Source: Corylus avellana (Eukaryota > Streptophyta > Magnoliopsida > Fagales > Betulaceae). From it: a DNA stretch of 64,000 nt. Position numbers and translations under genes: made by a program. Positions 45,609 to 57,394 of this stretch are shown here, piece after piece. The notes under the pieces are model-generated. The model had not been told where the DNA came from. It worked only from the letters and a program-made list of their open reading frames with translations, and searched no databases. Position 1 is the first letter of the stretch; every line of letters starts with the position of its first letter. The stretch spans positions 13,605,574 to 13,669,573 of the forward strand of contig NC_081543.1 in the NCBI RefSeq assembly GCF_901000735.1, given 5' to 3'.

Positions 45609-48600
45609 ATGGGGTTTTTTAGGCGCATAGGGGATCTTCTAGGATTTTCGAAGGGCGATCACGAACCCAAAGGGGAAGACGACGAGAACAACAACAACAA
45701 CAACAACGACGACGAGAATTCTGATTCTCAGACCCATAATCGGCCCCATTTACAAGGTACCGGCCTCCCTCGTAGAGGCTTCGGTGTGCCGGTCCAGGTC
45801 GTCGTTGACCGGCCCCAGCTCGGTCCGGTCATCGGTCCCTGTAAACCCGGAGAGGGCGGCGTCCAGGTCGATCTTTCACTCCTCTCCCCATTTCAATATT
45901 GGATTCATAGTTCTCTGATTAATTTTATTTGCTAATTCTGGTTTAATTTAGTTAGTCTACAATTTAGAATTGTAAAGTTTGTATTTTTTTTCCTGTGGAT
46001 AATTCAAAGCAGGAATATTTTGTAGTTTTATGAGTGTTTAGTTATTGGATCAATTGCTTAGTTCTCTAATTTATCTTATTTGCTAATTCTGGTTTTGTTT
46101 AGTTAGTCTACATCTTAGTTTAATTGTAAATCTGGTATTTTTTTTTTCCTTGTGGGTAACTCAAAGCTGGAAGATTTAGTGGTTATGACTGTTTAGTTAC
46201 TGTGTCTTGCTCTCTTGGTTGTCTTTGGATCAGGTTTTTGCTAACTGTCCAACATTTGGCAATTAAAGGGACTGAAGGTTGATTGAGTTATTGTTGCACT
46301 TAAATTGGTATGTTATTGACAAACTTTTGAATGAGTGCCTCATTGAATGATTGAGTTATTGGTGCACTGAATTAAACGGATGAATTGTCAATGAAACTGA
46401 AATTGAGTGCCTCACAAAGTTTTGTCAATGAAACTCAAATTGAGTGTGACATCCCAGAAAGTTGGTCTCAAATTGGGAAGAGGAATTGTCCACATTGAGT
46501 GAATAGGTTATAAAGGTGCTCATAGGTTCCTTAGCTTTATAAGTGATTCTAAAGAGATTGTGACACCCCAAAAAGTTAGTCTCATATTGGGAGGATGAGT
46601 TTCTCACATTGAGTAAGTAGATTTTAAAGGGGTTTATGAATGCTAAGCCACTCATTGGTTCTTTATTAGGTAAGACTGGGCTTTATAGTTGATTGTAGGA
46701 AGCTCAAATTGCAACTTGACTAGTCGTTTTGAAGTGATAGTACAAATGTAGCTAGCACTATACTTGAGTCGTTGCAAATAGGATCAGAGCAACACAATGT
46801 GACCCTGAGGCACTGCATGTCGTTGGCCCTAATGAGGACGTCATGGATTTAAGTGAGGGAGATTATGACATCTTAGAAAGTTAGTCATACGTTGGGAAGA
46901 TGAATTGTCCACATTAAGTTGGTGGATTATAAAGGTGCTCATAGTCCCACATTGGTTCCTACTAGGTGAGATTGAATTTTATAAATGATTCTAAGGAGTT
47001 TCAATTGCAACTTGACTAATTTTTTTGGAGTGATAGTGCAGATGTGGCTAGTGCTTTCATTGGGTCGTTACATTGAGTTAAATTACAAGCAACATGACCA
47101 TAATTTCTGCTAGACATTCTTGGTCCTTTCTAATTTCATATCCCGAGTGGTTGAAGATGATGTGGGTGCTCCAATTGAATAGTGTGTGTGGACATGTGTA
47201 CTTTAAAAAGGGAATGACATGCCATTGGACAAACTAGTGCCAGACATGCATGAGGTAGGTGTTGCATGGAAATGTCATTGTTCAAAGATTCAAAATTATA
47301 AAATGCAAGGAAATGTTGCCATCTGTTCCTTAGTTATGTCTGGAATCAAAAGCTTCTAGTCTGTCAACATGATTACTTTATGTTGGATTTTTGGCCTCAA
47401 TTGGTGGTCCTACCACTCTTCAAACAGTGGATGTTTTAACATTTCACCTAGAGTCAGTAATTCCATTAGTAGAGTATATGGAACTTTTAGCTTTCAGAAC
47501 TAATGAACAGCTGTGGGAATGGTTCATTGACGTTAGAATTAGCCCCATACTGAAAGAAAATGAGTGGGGAAATAATATTTTAATGTTTGTGTGACTTTGT
47601 GAAACTGAAGAACCAGGGATAGCAATTTTCCCTGCTCCGCCAGGTACCTGATCTGATCCACCCATAATGGGATGGGTTCTTCGCGGTAGAGGCAGCTTTT
47701 GTTCTTCATTCTTTCTGTGTCAGCCAGTTGTTTTGGTTCCCCACAAAGCCAGCTCCTCATCCCTAGTAGTTGGATCTCAGGTACTCTCTCTCTTTTCCAC
47801 TGACCTTGCCCCCCGCCCCTACCCCCCACACCCACCCCATTCCACCCACGGCTGCCAGTGATCTCATCTTCCTCAAACCCCTTGTAGTCATTGGAAACTC
47901 CTAAACTCACAGTTTGTTCACCTCCATAATGCTTGCCCTTGTGTTCTCCACAATTACTCCCCCTTGCTGAGCTCACATCCAGCCCCCCAAGGTTTCCCCA
48001 TCCTTATATATTTTCTCTAAATTGGTCAAAAATTTATCATACATTTTCAGGATTCGTTGTCAATGGCCAGATCGTGGTAAGAAAAGTAGGGATCTTCGAG
48101 ACTATATCAACAAGTGGTGGGGCGGGGACAAACTAGGGGACATGGAGAGTACATTTCTAGATGGAGCATGGATGGGGTGAGCCCTATGCCAAACCTGCCC
48201 CATTTCCAACCTTGTGGAGAACACGCTATGTGTCACGGCTATGACATGGCTGTCATGGTGGCAGCTTGGGTGCACCTGCTGAGAGAGGGCCACGTGGTGG
48301 CACTATTCTGAGTGATGCTGTTGGGTTGCCTGCAGGCAGTGGCCAGGGGGTGGCGCTGTCCTGCCCAAGTGAAGCTGCTGTGCTATGGTGCGATGATTGT
48401 CCGAGATGCCTTCTGCATGAGTTGGGCATGCAGAGGCTAGGGGCCTTGAGTGAGGTAGTGGCCCTACCATGGGCTTTGTCCCAAGCTCCTGCATGAAGGT
48501 TGCGTGCAGTGCTGTCAGACTGCTGCACATGCTGGGGGAGTGCAGAATGGTTCTTGAGTGTGGCTGTGACCCTGTCATGGGCGCTGCCCAAGCTGCCTGC

Positions 48601-51600
48601 ATGGGGCTTGCGTGTTGCAGTAGACAAACTAGGTTGCTATGACATGCCTGCAAGGTGTTGACATGTGTCAGTGGGCTGGTTGGTCATTGGTGAAGTTGCT
48701 GCTGCCCTGTGTGGGTGTGTTGCACGAAGCTGCTAGAAGGCCTGCATGGGATGGCTTGCTGCAGTGGATAAAGGCGTGCTGTTGTGTGTCTAACATGCCC
48801 TGTTGGTTGCCTAACTGGGCGTGTGCCAGGTGGCAGCCCACTGCTAGGAGTTGAAGACCCTGTTGGGGCGTATAAATAACTGCTTGGGGATTCAGTTGCT
48901 GGTTGTTGAGAGTGCCGAGAGTGCTTTCAGAAGATAGTTCCTGGTTGCTGTGGGAGCCCAAGAGTTTTGCTGTGAGTGACTTGTGAGCAACATTTGAATG
49001 CTCTGTGAGTGTTGTATTCACTTGTTGTCTCTTGTAAAGCCTTGGTGGCTGGGTCATTCGAGTGTCTCTTGTAAAGCCTTGGTGGCTTTGAGTGTCTTTA
49101 GACTAAGGGCTTCATGGAGTTGTAAGGACCCTAGTCGCCCCTTGTACATTTGTTGGAGTTGAGTGTAAAGGTTAAGAGGTGTTGCTGCTGTAAACTAGCT
49201 GTTGTGTCGTTGTGTTTGTTTTGTGCTTGGTGATTACCCCAACCTTTGTTGGTGTGAAGGCTTCCTAGGCAGTGCTGTGTGCTTTGTCTGGGGAGTTGAG
49301 GCTGCGTAGACACTGCTCGGTGCTTTGGTCTAGGGCCATCCCTGTGGCTGGTTTTGAAGGTGAAAAATCCAACTTATTACACTATGATTAATTGTTTGCT
49401 CTGCTCCAGATGAACATCTTTTGTTCTCAATATTACCACATAAAATCTAGTATCAATTCTTATTAAAAAAAGAAAAAAATGCTTTCTATTTTTTATGAGA
49501 GCTTAAATGGTTGTACTGCAACTCAGTGGGTTGAAACGTGCATTTATTGAAAACATTAACGAAGGGATGTCTTACCACTTAATTGAGACCTTATATTCTT
49601 CAGTTTTATTGATGCAGCATCTAGACTGTGGCAATGTATCTAGTGGGTCTTGTTTTTGGATACTTTATTTGATGAGTTTCTGCATCAAACTTCTGAGGCT
49701 AAATTCAAAGTTGTCCAAGGTGGTTTTATTCACCCGAAAGAAAAGTTCACTAAGAGTAGTGGAGGTGGGAAATTAAACAGAGACGTCGGTTGGTTGTAAA
49801 TAACTAAAGTAGTTGTGAGTTTTCAAGCACTATGAGACATAGGTGTCTTTTGAATTTTTGGTTCAGCTTCGTCCTAGATGTTCTTTACTCGAGATTTTGT
49901 AATAAAGGCTTTGTGGTTATAGAAGATTTGCTTCTGCTTTCAGACATATGTCTAACATGGCCCAAAGAATAGGAGTTTGATGAGGTTGGACTGTTGATAC
50001 TGATAACATTTTTTATGTACCATCCATCAAATAAAATAGTTGAAAAAAAACAAATTTGGAAAGGAAAATTATAGTTTCTGTTTTGAGTGGAAAGATCTCA
50101 TATATCTTTTTACACGGATGATATTTTCTTGTTGGTACCAGTTGTCAATAATGTAACGTTCAATCTTATCCCAACTTCTTGGATATGTGTTTCATTAGTA
50201 ACCTTATGCTTATTGTTCCCGAGCCATACCGTGAATATCAGTTGTGCTTGTGGTGACCTAAGGCTTGGAAAATTCACCAAGCGATAAGTTCTTCTAATGA
50301 ACCCCATGGGATTGGCTCAGTGGTTAGACAGCCTGAGACTTTGAGTATGCTCTTCAAAGTCTTAGATTCGAAATTCACTGAGTGCAAACTGCTTCTTGGG
50401 GCCATCAGATTGGGTTCGCCCCTTGAATTAAACACTTGCGGGAAACTCCTTGCTAAAGGCCTGTGCACTCTCGGGATTAGTCAGAGTAAAGCTCTGGATA
50501 CTCGGTGCCAAATCAAAAAAAAAACGTTCTCCTAATGCAAGCTCCTTTGCTTTTGTATACATTAAATCGTACTACTTTAAGTGACAAAGGCCCAAAGTTG
50601 TTTTAGTCTTCATAGAAAACGCCAACAAAGGCCCAAAGTTGTTTTAGTCTTCATAGAAAACGCCAAATCAGCTGCCTTTAGCAATGTAGTGAAAGCGCAG
50701 TTTATTGTTTCTGAGTAGAACTAACCATTCCCTTCTGGCTGGGGTTGATTTTATTAGTCTGGTTGCAAAACTTGGTTTTATTATTGGTCCTCAATTACTT
50801 GATACTGGTTTTTGCGGTGGAGTTGTGTATTGAGAGTTTACTTGACATGAATGGGTCCCAAAGGGGCCGTGCAGTGAAGGGATTCCTCGTCATCAAAAGA
50901 AAAAGAAAAAAAAAAAAAAAAAAAAAAATTTATTGGTCTAGGAAAGGGACACAAGTTATGGCCTGATTTCTCTAGTTGGCATTGGTTGTGCCCGACACTA
51001 TGATGTTCGTATATAGAGATGCAGTTGCCCTTCTTACTGTTCCAAGCTTGAAAATTTCATTGTGAGAAGAAACTCCTAGTGGAAACAAACTGCTTTCATT
51101 GATGATCAGGATGCGATTAGTAATGATAGGAAGATGAGACATGCTTTGTCATGCTAGTAGCTGCTGCTTCTTGTTAACTGGCAAGTCTAGTTGCCTCCTC
51201 TTCCTGCCAGCATATTGTCAGAAATGCGAGTGTGTTTGGCAAAGAGTTCTAAGAGTCCTTTAAGATGAGAAAGGACGAAGGAATTGATTGTTGAAATTTT
51301 TGTGAGAGAAAGTGAAGAAATGAGGTTGAGAAATGAGAAGAAATGGTTATCAAACATTCTTACAACTCTTGCATGTTGAAGTCATATTTTCTTCATGTTT
51401 GCGTCGATTAGTTAAATTTTTCGGTTTCTTGTGTATTCTGCATTCAGGGTTTGAGATGGTATGCTAAGCAGCTGAAGATAGATGAAGATGGAGATGTAGC
51501 AGATGAGTTTCTGGAAGAGGTCCTGCCCGAAGAAAATCACTGTCGAACACCGTTCCCGAGGTTTGCCGTTAAGCACAGTACGATGCCGGCGGAAGTGAAG

Positions 51601-51672
51601 AAACTGGCTCTGACGCTTGATGGGAAAATTGAACAGTGTGTGCAGCACCACGACAGATTGCTGTGGGCATGA
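45609..51672 (+). CDS. Conserved plant protein of unknown function, 2 exons, 160 aa
   Basis: Exon 1 is 45609-45866 (86 codons), exon 2 is 51448-51672 (74 codons plus TGA). The intron of 5581 bp uses GT (GTCGAT) and AG (CATTCAG) with an in-phase join GGVQ/GLRWYAKQL. The protein begins MGFFRRIGDLLGF, has an Asn/Asp/Glu-rich low-complexity stretch (about residues 22-40), a Pro-rich conserved block VPVQVVVDRPQLGP, and a C-terminal conserved half with LKIDEDGDVADEFLEEV and a Cys/His end VQHHDRLLWA. I recall similar sequences in other plants without an assigned function. No signal peptide or membrane segment is visible. The intron carries a TRIM, a SINE and a GC-rich insert, yet the exons remain intact. 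Confidence 0.82.
46440..47077 (+). mobile_element. TRIM retrotransposon with three LTR segments, in an intron
   Basis: The element 46445-47072 is flanked by TTGAG on both sides (46440-46444, 47073-47077). It starts with a truncated LTR (TGTGACATCCCAGAAAGT, 46445-46558), then a full LTR of about 218 bp (46559-46776, ending GTCGTTGCA), a primer-binding site matching initiator Met-tRNA (ATCAGAGC core, about 46777-46790), an internal region under 100 bp, a polypurine tract (AAGTGAGGGAGA, 46851-46862), and a 3' LTR (about 46864-47072, ending GTCGTTACA). There is no coding sequence, so this is a terminal-repeat retrotransposon in miniature. The extra 5' LTR piece points to recombination between elements. 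Confidence 0.8.
47600..49380. mobile_element. GC-rich intronic insert of uncertain class (LTR-like)
   Basis: Composition changes from AT-rich intron to GC-rich. It includes CCCTGCTCCGCCAGGTACCT and GATCCACCCATAATGGGATG (47625-47680), ATGGATGGGGTGAGCCCTAT (48168) and a TATAAATA box at about 48871 followed by TTCAGTTGCTGGTTGTTGAG. Short direct repeats (TCTTGTAAAGCCTTGGTGGCT, 49028 and 49067 regions) follow. A solo LTR or decayed LTR element is the best guess, but I could not define ends or a target duplication. Long apparent frames on both strands have no recognisable protein. Confidence 0.4.
50288..50537 (+). mobile_element. tRNA-derived SINE with target duplication
   Basis: The body 50300-50525 starts with a Pol III-type head: A box TGGCTCAGTGGT (50313-50324) and B box GATTCGAAATTC (50365-50376). 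A tRNA-unrelated body and a short poly(A) tail (50515-50524) follow. The flanks are GTTCTTCTAATG (50288-50299) and GTTCTCCTAATG (50526-50537), a 12-bp target duplication with one change. It lies in the sense orientation in the intron of the 45.6-kb gene. Open frames crossing it are accidental. Confidence 0.88.
50584..50665 (+). repeat. 41-bp tandem duplication
   Basis: ACAAAGGCCCAAAGTTGTTT followed by TAGTCTTCATAGAAAACGCCA occurs twice without a visible mismatch (50584-50624, 50625-50665). Confidence 0.93.
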
Positions 51673-52231
51673 AGTATCTTTAAAAGAGATTAATATTCAG
51701 GCGTCTTGGGTGGTAGGGTTTGTTTAGGTCTCAGCACAAGTATGTTGTCAGTTTGTTGATTCGGAAAGAACACTAGTTGTTTGTTCTTTATGGATTGTGG
51801 ACCCAGCAACCCTTCGTATCAATGTAGATGTGTTATTCTTAAAGGATTTTCTTGGATGCTTCTCATCCCTGCCAAATTGTTTGAATTCTAATGGTGTATA
51901 TGAAGTAATATTTTAAAAAAAAAGATTTTTAAATAATGTAAAATTATGTTAATTGTTAAAGATATCAATTTTAAATCTTAATGATCCCCCAAATAGTATG
52001 TTGATCAACTCTTTTAATTAAGATTTAGCACAAATGATCACTATTTCAAACGGAAAGCTTGTAAAGCAGTAAAGGTATTCCTTTATGATCTTAAAAGTTA
52101 CAACTGAAACAAGCTTCTGATCATACAGAACTCAAAACCAAAAAAAATAAATAAATAATAAAAAATAAAAGAAGAGGAGGAAAACCCCACAACTACAAAG
52201 ACTATTACAGCCAAACAAATCTAGTACTTAA
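51673..52231. other. Intergenic stretch between convergent 3' ends
   Basis: The 45.6-kb gene and the LEA gene end towards each other here. The sequence is AT-rich and probably contains both 3' UTRs. No other feature is visible. Confidence 0.5.
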
Positions 52232-52715
52232 TTAGAACTTGTGCCCTGGACGGTGCCCTCCAAGCGGGTATGTCGGAATAGCTGCCCCAGCGTAGGGAGC
52301 TGCGGTTCCAACAGGCTGGTGCCCATGTGTTCCAACCACAGGCTCGTTGATCTGCACACCATGCGTGCCAACAAGCGATGGCTCGTGGTGGCCGTGGTGA
52401 TCATACTTGTTGCGGCTCAGCTTCTCCGCCGCGTGCTTCGCTTTTTCAGCGTGCAGCTCCATTTTGGCTTCAGCCTCCTTAGCTTTCCTACGTTCCTCCG
52501 CCACCTTTTTCTCCTCCTCAGTCCTCGCTTCGGCTTTCTCCGCCTGCAATTCTCAACCCCATTATAACTCACTTTTCATATCAAACATTTTACTATATAT
52601 AGATATAGAGGAATATATATGTATACACCTTTTCTTCAACTTTGGCTTTATAGATGTTTACGTGCTCCTTGGCAGAACTTGCCATGTTGCTGAGTTTCTC
52701 CTTTGCAGACTGCAT
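52232..52715 (-). CDS. Group-1 late embryogenesis abundant protein (LEA_1 family), 132 aa
   Basis: Two exons: 52715-52629 (29 codons) and 52543-52232 (103 codons plus TAA), with a GT-AG intron of 85 bp. The N-terminal 70 or so residues are a Lys/Glu/Ala-rich amphipathic helix region (SAKEKLSNMASSAKEH, RTEEEKKVAEERRKAKEAEA), the mark of the LEA_1 family. The C-terminal half is Gly/His-rich (HHGHHEP, TYPLGGHRPGHKF). These small hydrophilic proteins accumulate in seeds and under dehydration and protect membranes and proteins; they are disordered in solution. A G-box/ABRE about 190 bp upstream of the ATG and a CATGCATG RY-type element about 95 bp upstream fit abscisic-acid and seed control. Closest recalled relatives are Arabidopsis LEA6, LEA18 and LEA46. 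Confidence 0.93.
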
Positions 52716-52907
52716 CTCTCTCTCAATCTCTCTCTCAATCTCTCTCTCTCTTACAAACAGAAAAAGGCTTTGAATATTTGATATGAATCACTAAGCTCTA
52801 GTAACGCATGCATGCACTATAAATTCAATCTTTCCAATCTTATACTTGGAAGAAGAAGAAGACGCGGAAGTAAATTGCCAACAATCAAGGGTCTAGACAC
52901 GTTGATT

Positions 52908-52917
52908 GCCACGTGGC
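52908..52917 (-). promoter_or_regulatory. ABRE/G-box in the LEA promoter
   Basis: GCCACGTGGC is a perfect palindromic G-box/ABRE core, 193-202 bp upstream of the LEA start codon. CATGCATG at 52807-52814 resembles an RY seed element. ACACGTT at about 52897 is a weaker ACGT core. bZIP (ABI5/AREB) binding is inferred from motif knowledge only. Confidence 0.62.
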
Positions 52918-52929
52918 GAACATGCAGGT

Positions 52930-53700
52930 TGGGTGTGTTTGATATGCTGCCACATTAATGGAAGTAGAAGTTTGGATCTATCACAAATGAAAAAGCAAAT
53001 TCTCTTGCAATTGCTGCAATTTTTTTTTTTTTTTATTTATAAATAATTTCTGCAATGTTGGATGAGAAATCAGAATGGACAAACTATATATATAATAATT
53101 CTAAAGTTCTAGATATATTTGCTATTCTAAAGTTCACATAAATTATAGGCTACCATATATATATATATATATATATTAAACCTATTTATAGTGCATTTAT
53201 AAATCTTAGGGTTAAATACCTTATTCATGTCAGTGGTTTAGTTTCTTTATTTTTTGACTTCTATAATTTATTTTTTATCACAACAAATCTCTCTGGTTTG
53301 CCATAATACCTTCGTCTAATTATGAAGTAATTAAATTACAGGGATAAATAAGGTATTTAACCATTTATCTTATTAAAACATTAATTCAATATTAGATGTG
53401 GCTATTTACATTTAATTTATCTCGACAATGTGAATTGAATATATGAAAATAAGATAATGTAAAATGTCTACTATTTTTTTAGATTAAATTATTAAAATTT
53501 GTAATAGAATATAATAAATACAATGTTAAATTGATTAAAATGATAGTAATTATCCCAACTACAATGGACCCGCACGGAAGCAACTACTTATAAAGTTATA
53601 ATCCAACGGTCCGTAGACCGTTCCTGCGAATCGCTTTACACAGAAATGACCTTTGGATCACCACCCCTTCCCGTTATCCCCTTTCAGCTTAATTTCTTAT
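52930..53700. promoter_or_regulatory. Shared upstream region of the LEA and FdC2 genes
   Basis: The start codons of the two genes are 1.04 kb apart, head to head. The region holds poly(T) (53018), a (TA)n run (about 53155-53176) and AT-rich sequence. Nothing else is supportable. A GA-rich microsatellite (53708-53750) lies in the probable FdC2 leader. Confidence 0.5.
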
Positions 53701-53754
53701 TTCCGATAGAGAGCGAGAGAGAGAGAGTGAGAGTGAGAGTGAGAGAGAGCATTC

Positions 53755-56700
53755 ATGGACCTTAGAGTTCCTTGCAATACCTGCACGTCGGTGTACCGGA
53801 GACCGGTACCTAACCGGCAACTTTCTTCGCCGAAGAGCTACAACACTTACCGCTTCAGCTCCTTGAAATGTCGCCGCCAAACAACGTCAGAGCTGCAAGC
53901 GCCGGTGGGAGTCACCGTTCCAGCTGGTAACAGCCACTCTCCATCGATCCCTACGCATAGAGTCACCGTTCACGACCGACAGCGCGGAGTGGTTCACCAG
54001 TTCCTCGTTCCCGAGGTACCGCGATTTTTTTTTTGTTCAATTTTGAGTTTGAAGCATGAAGTAAAATTTTGATGATACTCTTATATATATATTCTTAATT
54101 TTTATGAGTAATTTTGAGTTGCAGTTTGGGTGATTGGATTGTGAAATTTGAAAATGCAGGACCAGTATATATTGCACACTGCTGAATCTCAGAACATCTC
54201 CCTTCCTTTCGCTTGCAGGCACGGTACTGCTCTCTAATTCATTCATGATTTCTCTCGATAATGATGTTGTTAGAATGATAATTATAGAATTAAATTTGTC
54301 GCTCTTGAGACAAGAGATGATTTATCATGAGATTAGAGCAGAGGGCGCCCATCTCTGGATTTATTAATTATGATATTTATGATATTAGAGCAAGCGTCAA
54401 TCTTTATGCCATTTTTGGCATATATTGATTATTGGCTGCAGATGTTAGGATTGTGTTCGTTAATTAATGTGTTTTGGATGGTGTTTTTTATTTTCGGTTT
54501 GAAAATATGTTATGAAGTGATATAAAGACGAAAATAGTTTGTATTTTTAAGAGGGTTTTGAGTTTGAGTTGTTTGTTAATGTTTTTATTTTAAGAAGAAA
54601 AAACAAAAGACAAAAAACAAGAATGTTAACAAGCGGAGTCTAGATTTCTTGCTTTGGATAAGTGATAATTTATCGTGATATCAAAGCGAAGAATGCGCAT
54701 ATATGTGCCTTCTATTATTTATCATGATTTCAGAGATTCAGAGCAGATGTTCATTGTATGCCATTTTTAGCGTAGTGTTGATATATTGGCTGCAGCTGTT
54801 TAAGTTTTGGCAGGGTCAAAAAACTTGTGACACCTTATTGCTTATCCTTGGGCAGGGAAGCCACCGGGGCAATGGATTAAAAAGAAATATGCACCGAGTT
54901 CATGTGTTGGGCGTGTAACCTACACTTTTTTGTCAGTGATGAGAATGTGGCTTTAGGGCTTAAGTATGCATTTGAAACAGATAAAAAGGGTATGCCTAAT
55001 AAGGGTACATACTAATATAGATTAGTTGTGGGATACATTTAGTTGTGGTTTGAGCTTTGAATATCTATACCAGCCCTAGACTAGTGATGCCAGTCCGCTA
55101 TTTATACTTTTTGCCTGCATTTTTACTTTGATGCTTTATAATAGTGAAGTGTATTTGCTATTCCAACAGTTGCCAAAGAACAGAAAAAAGAATATTAACA
55201 TAGGCATTAGGCATTGTCTCATAACTGGTTAAACTTGCCGTTTCAGAAAAGCTTTCATTATGTGGCAGGTTGTTGTACTAGCTGTGCTGTACGTGTAAAA
55301 TCTGGACAACTTAGACAGCCTGAAGCGCTAGGAATTTCTGCAGAATTGAAATCAAAGGTATGCATAATTACCTTCATTCTAATATGGATAACAATTTAGT
55401 ATTTTCTTGCAGGTTTCATTAAGTGACAAATGAACAAGGGGCTCAGCTCCGAAAATGTTTTCTCTTAAAATGCATATCTTGTTTGCTTGTGGTTGGTAAA
55501 TCAAATGGTAACTCGTAAATTATGATTTGGGGCTAGTAGTGAAAGATTGATCAATTTGACAAAGAACTTCATCCTTAGGAAACTAAAAAATAAATCAAAA
55601 TTTTGTTTCTTAGAAATTTCATTAGTGAGACCCCGATTAACTGAAAATTCCACTAAATCGAGCATGACAGAACTATTCCGTTTTGATGATTTAAGATTTT
55701 GCTTAGCAAAAAGAAAAGAAAAAAAGGCTGAAGAAGAAAACAAAAAGACAAAACAAAACATAAGAATAACTTTTCCCCTTCTATCTCAATCATTTTCTCA
55801 GTGAAAAAAAGGAGGTCAAAGGTCTTTCTATATTTATCATTTTGGTCAATCTCACACATGTAATTGGCATATTAAGTTGGGTATACTATGCAAATGCTGG
55901 TTACTTAACTGATAGGGCGCTCATTTACATTTCTCTTGACAAAGATTTTGGCTTCCTTCACCCTTCTAGCTATTCTCCCACCATTTATTTTGCTCATGCA
56001 CACTAGAGGAGTAAGCATAGCGAAGAAAACTATATGCATTAGACTCAGTCTAACTGTATCAATCAAGAAGTGAATCCTTGTAAGTTAATCAAACAAATGG
56101 ACACTTTGACAAAGGATGCATATGATTGTTTTTAAATGATCCTTCTATACTGGCCTGATATACTGAAAAACGCGTGTTTAATGAGACCGATTCAACCAAG
56201 GTCATAACTCTTTTGATGCCATTCCATGTCCTGCATTAGATGTGAGGTAACTTTTTTTTAACCCTTTTGGAAGACCTCGTGCATGAAACTATAACTGCAG
56301 AAACACGTGCAGTTTACTGCGTTCCTGTGAATTCACTAGATGTTAAATTGCAGTTTTATGCTTCATACATCTTTTTGTTATTTTTTTTTTTTTTGAAAAA
56401 GTTGTATTAAAATTATGTTGTCTTCTCTGCAATGCAGGGCTATGCACTACTTTGTGTGGGTTTCCCATCATCTGACCTCGAAGTAGAAACACAAGACGAG
56501 GATGAGGTAAGATAAGTAGTTGCAGCTGTTTGATTAGATAGAATACTAACAGCATGTTTGGAGATCAAATATAAATGAAGTTGTTGCTGAGATATTTAAA
56601 ATATGTGAAATAAGTCCTTGGTGAGTGTGATTTTATTTTGTATAAACGTTGGCATTTGGTTCTATAATTAAATGAAGTGATGTTGGTTCAGTTATTCTGA

Positions 56701-57052
56701 TTATACCCCAACAAACACCACCACCCCCCACCCCCAGCCCCCAAAGAGAAAAAAAAAGTGTCTAGGAACTATTCTGATATTTATTTTTGTTATTTAATTT
56801 GAAACATTGGTATGTACAGGTATATTGGCTTCAGTTTGGAAGATATTTTGCCCGAGGGCCGGTAGTAAGTTCCCATTCCTCTAAAACTCGCCACAACTAC
56901 GACAATCTAATGAGAAAAAGTGGAGGAAGACAGATGCTAATAAAAGAAAAAAGGAAAAAAAAGAAAGCTCAGATAAACTTATTTCTTTAATGTGTTCGTT
57001 ATTGCAGGAGAGGGATGACTATGCATTGGAGTTGGCCATGGGCGATGAATAA
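53755..57052 (+). CDS. FdC2: Plastid ferredoxin-like protein FdC2, 6 exons, 190 aa
   Basis: Exons: 53755-54015, 54160-54223, 55269-55357, 56438-56506, 56820-56864, 57008-57052, all GT-AG, summing to 573 nt with TAA at 57050. Residues 1 to about 60 are Ser/Arg-rich with few acidic residues, as in chloroplast transit peptides. The [2Fe-2S] domain follows, with ligands C106, C111, C114 and C144 in the C-x4-C-x2-C-x29-C spacing of plant-type ferredoxins. After the last Cys there is a C-terminal extension (YWLQFGRYFARGPVERDDY) that separates FdC2 from photosynthetic ferredoxins. Fd-C2 proteins are one-electron carriers of the plastid, linked in rice and Arabidopsis to chlorophyll or photosynthetic competence. 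Its neighbour is a LEA_1 gene head to head. The frame is intact. Confidence 0.95.
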
Positions 57053-57282
57053 GCAATGTACAATATCTGTTTAGGTGTGAGCATGATGGAGTGAAACATG
57101 TAGATTCCCTCCCTTTTTTTCCTTCTTTTTTTTTTTACCCATATCCCTGTATTTTTCAGCCCTTTGATATATTAATGAGTAAACATTCCACGCTATGTGT
57201 GGCATTTTCATGGTAGTCTATCAAGGATGTTAATCAGAAGATCATGACCTGTGCATACACTGATACACATTTCCTTTTGCCA

Positions 57283-57394
57283 AGTGACCTAATGCCCACA
57301 AGATATATTGACTTTGGTTTTGTTCATCAACTAGAAAAAGTGACCTAAGACCCACAAGATATATTGATTTTGGTTTTGTTCATCAATTAGAAAA
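57283..57394 (+). repeat. 56-bp tandem duplication in the FdC2 3' flank
   Basis: AGTGACCTAATGCCCACAAG and onward to CATCAACTAGAAAA repeats once at 57339 with three or four differences. Confidence 0.85.

Noticed and set aside
48170..48230. A complete LTR retrotransposon around the GC-rich insert
   Set aside because: I found a TATA-like box and LTR-like motifs but no paired LTRs, primer-binding site or target duplication, so only a low-confidence insert is listed.
47539..49313. Several frames of 60-145 codons on both strands
   Set aside because: They come from GC-rich intronic sequence with few stops; compositions are odd and no domain is recognisable.
50313..50376. A true tRNA gene at the A/B-box motifs
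   Set aside because: There is no cloverleaf with acceptor and anticodon stems; a poly(A) tail and target duplications make it a SINE.
55501..55859. Frames of 68-86 codons inside the third FdC2 intron
   Set aside because: They fall within a well-supported intron, overlap on both strands, and show no similarity to known proteins.
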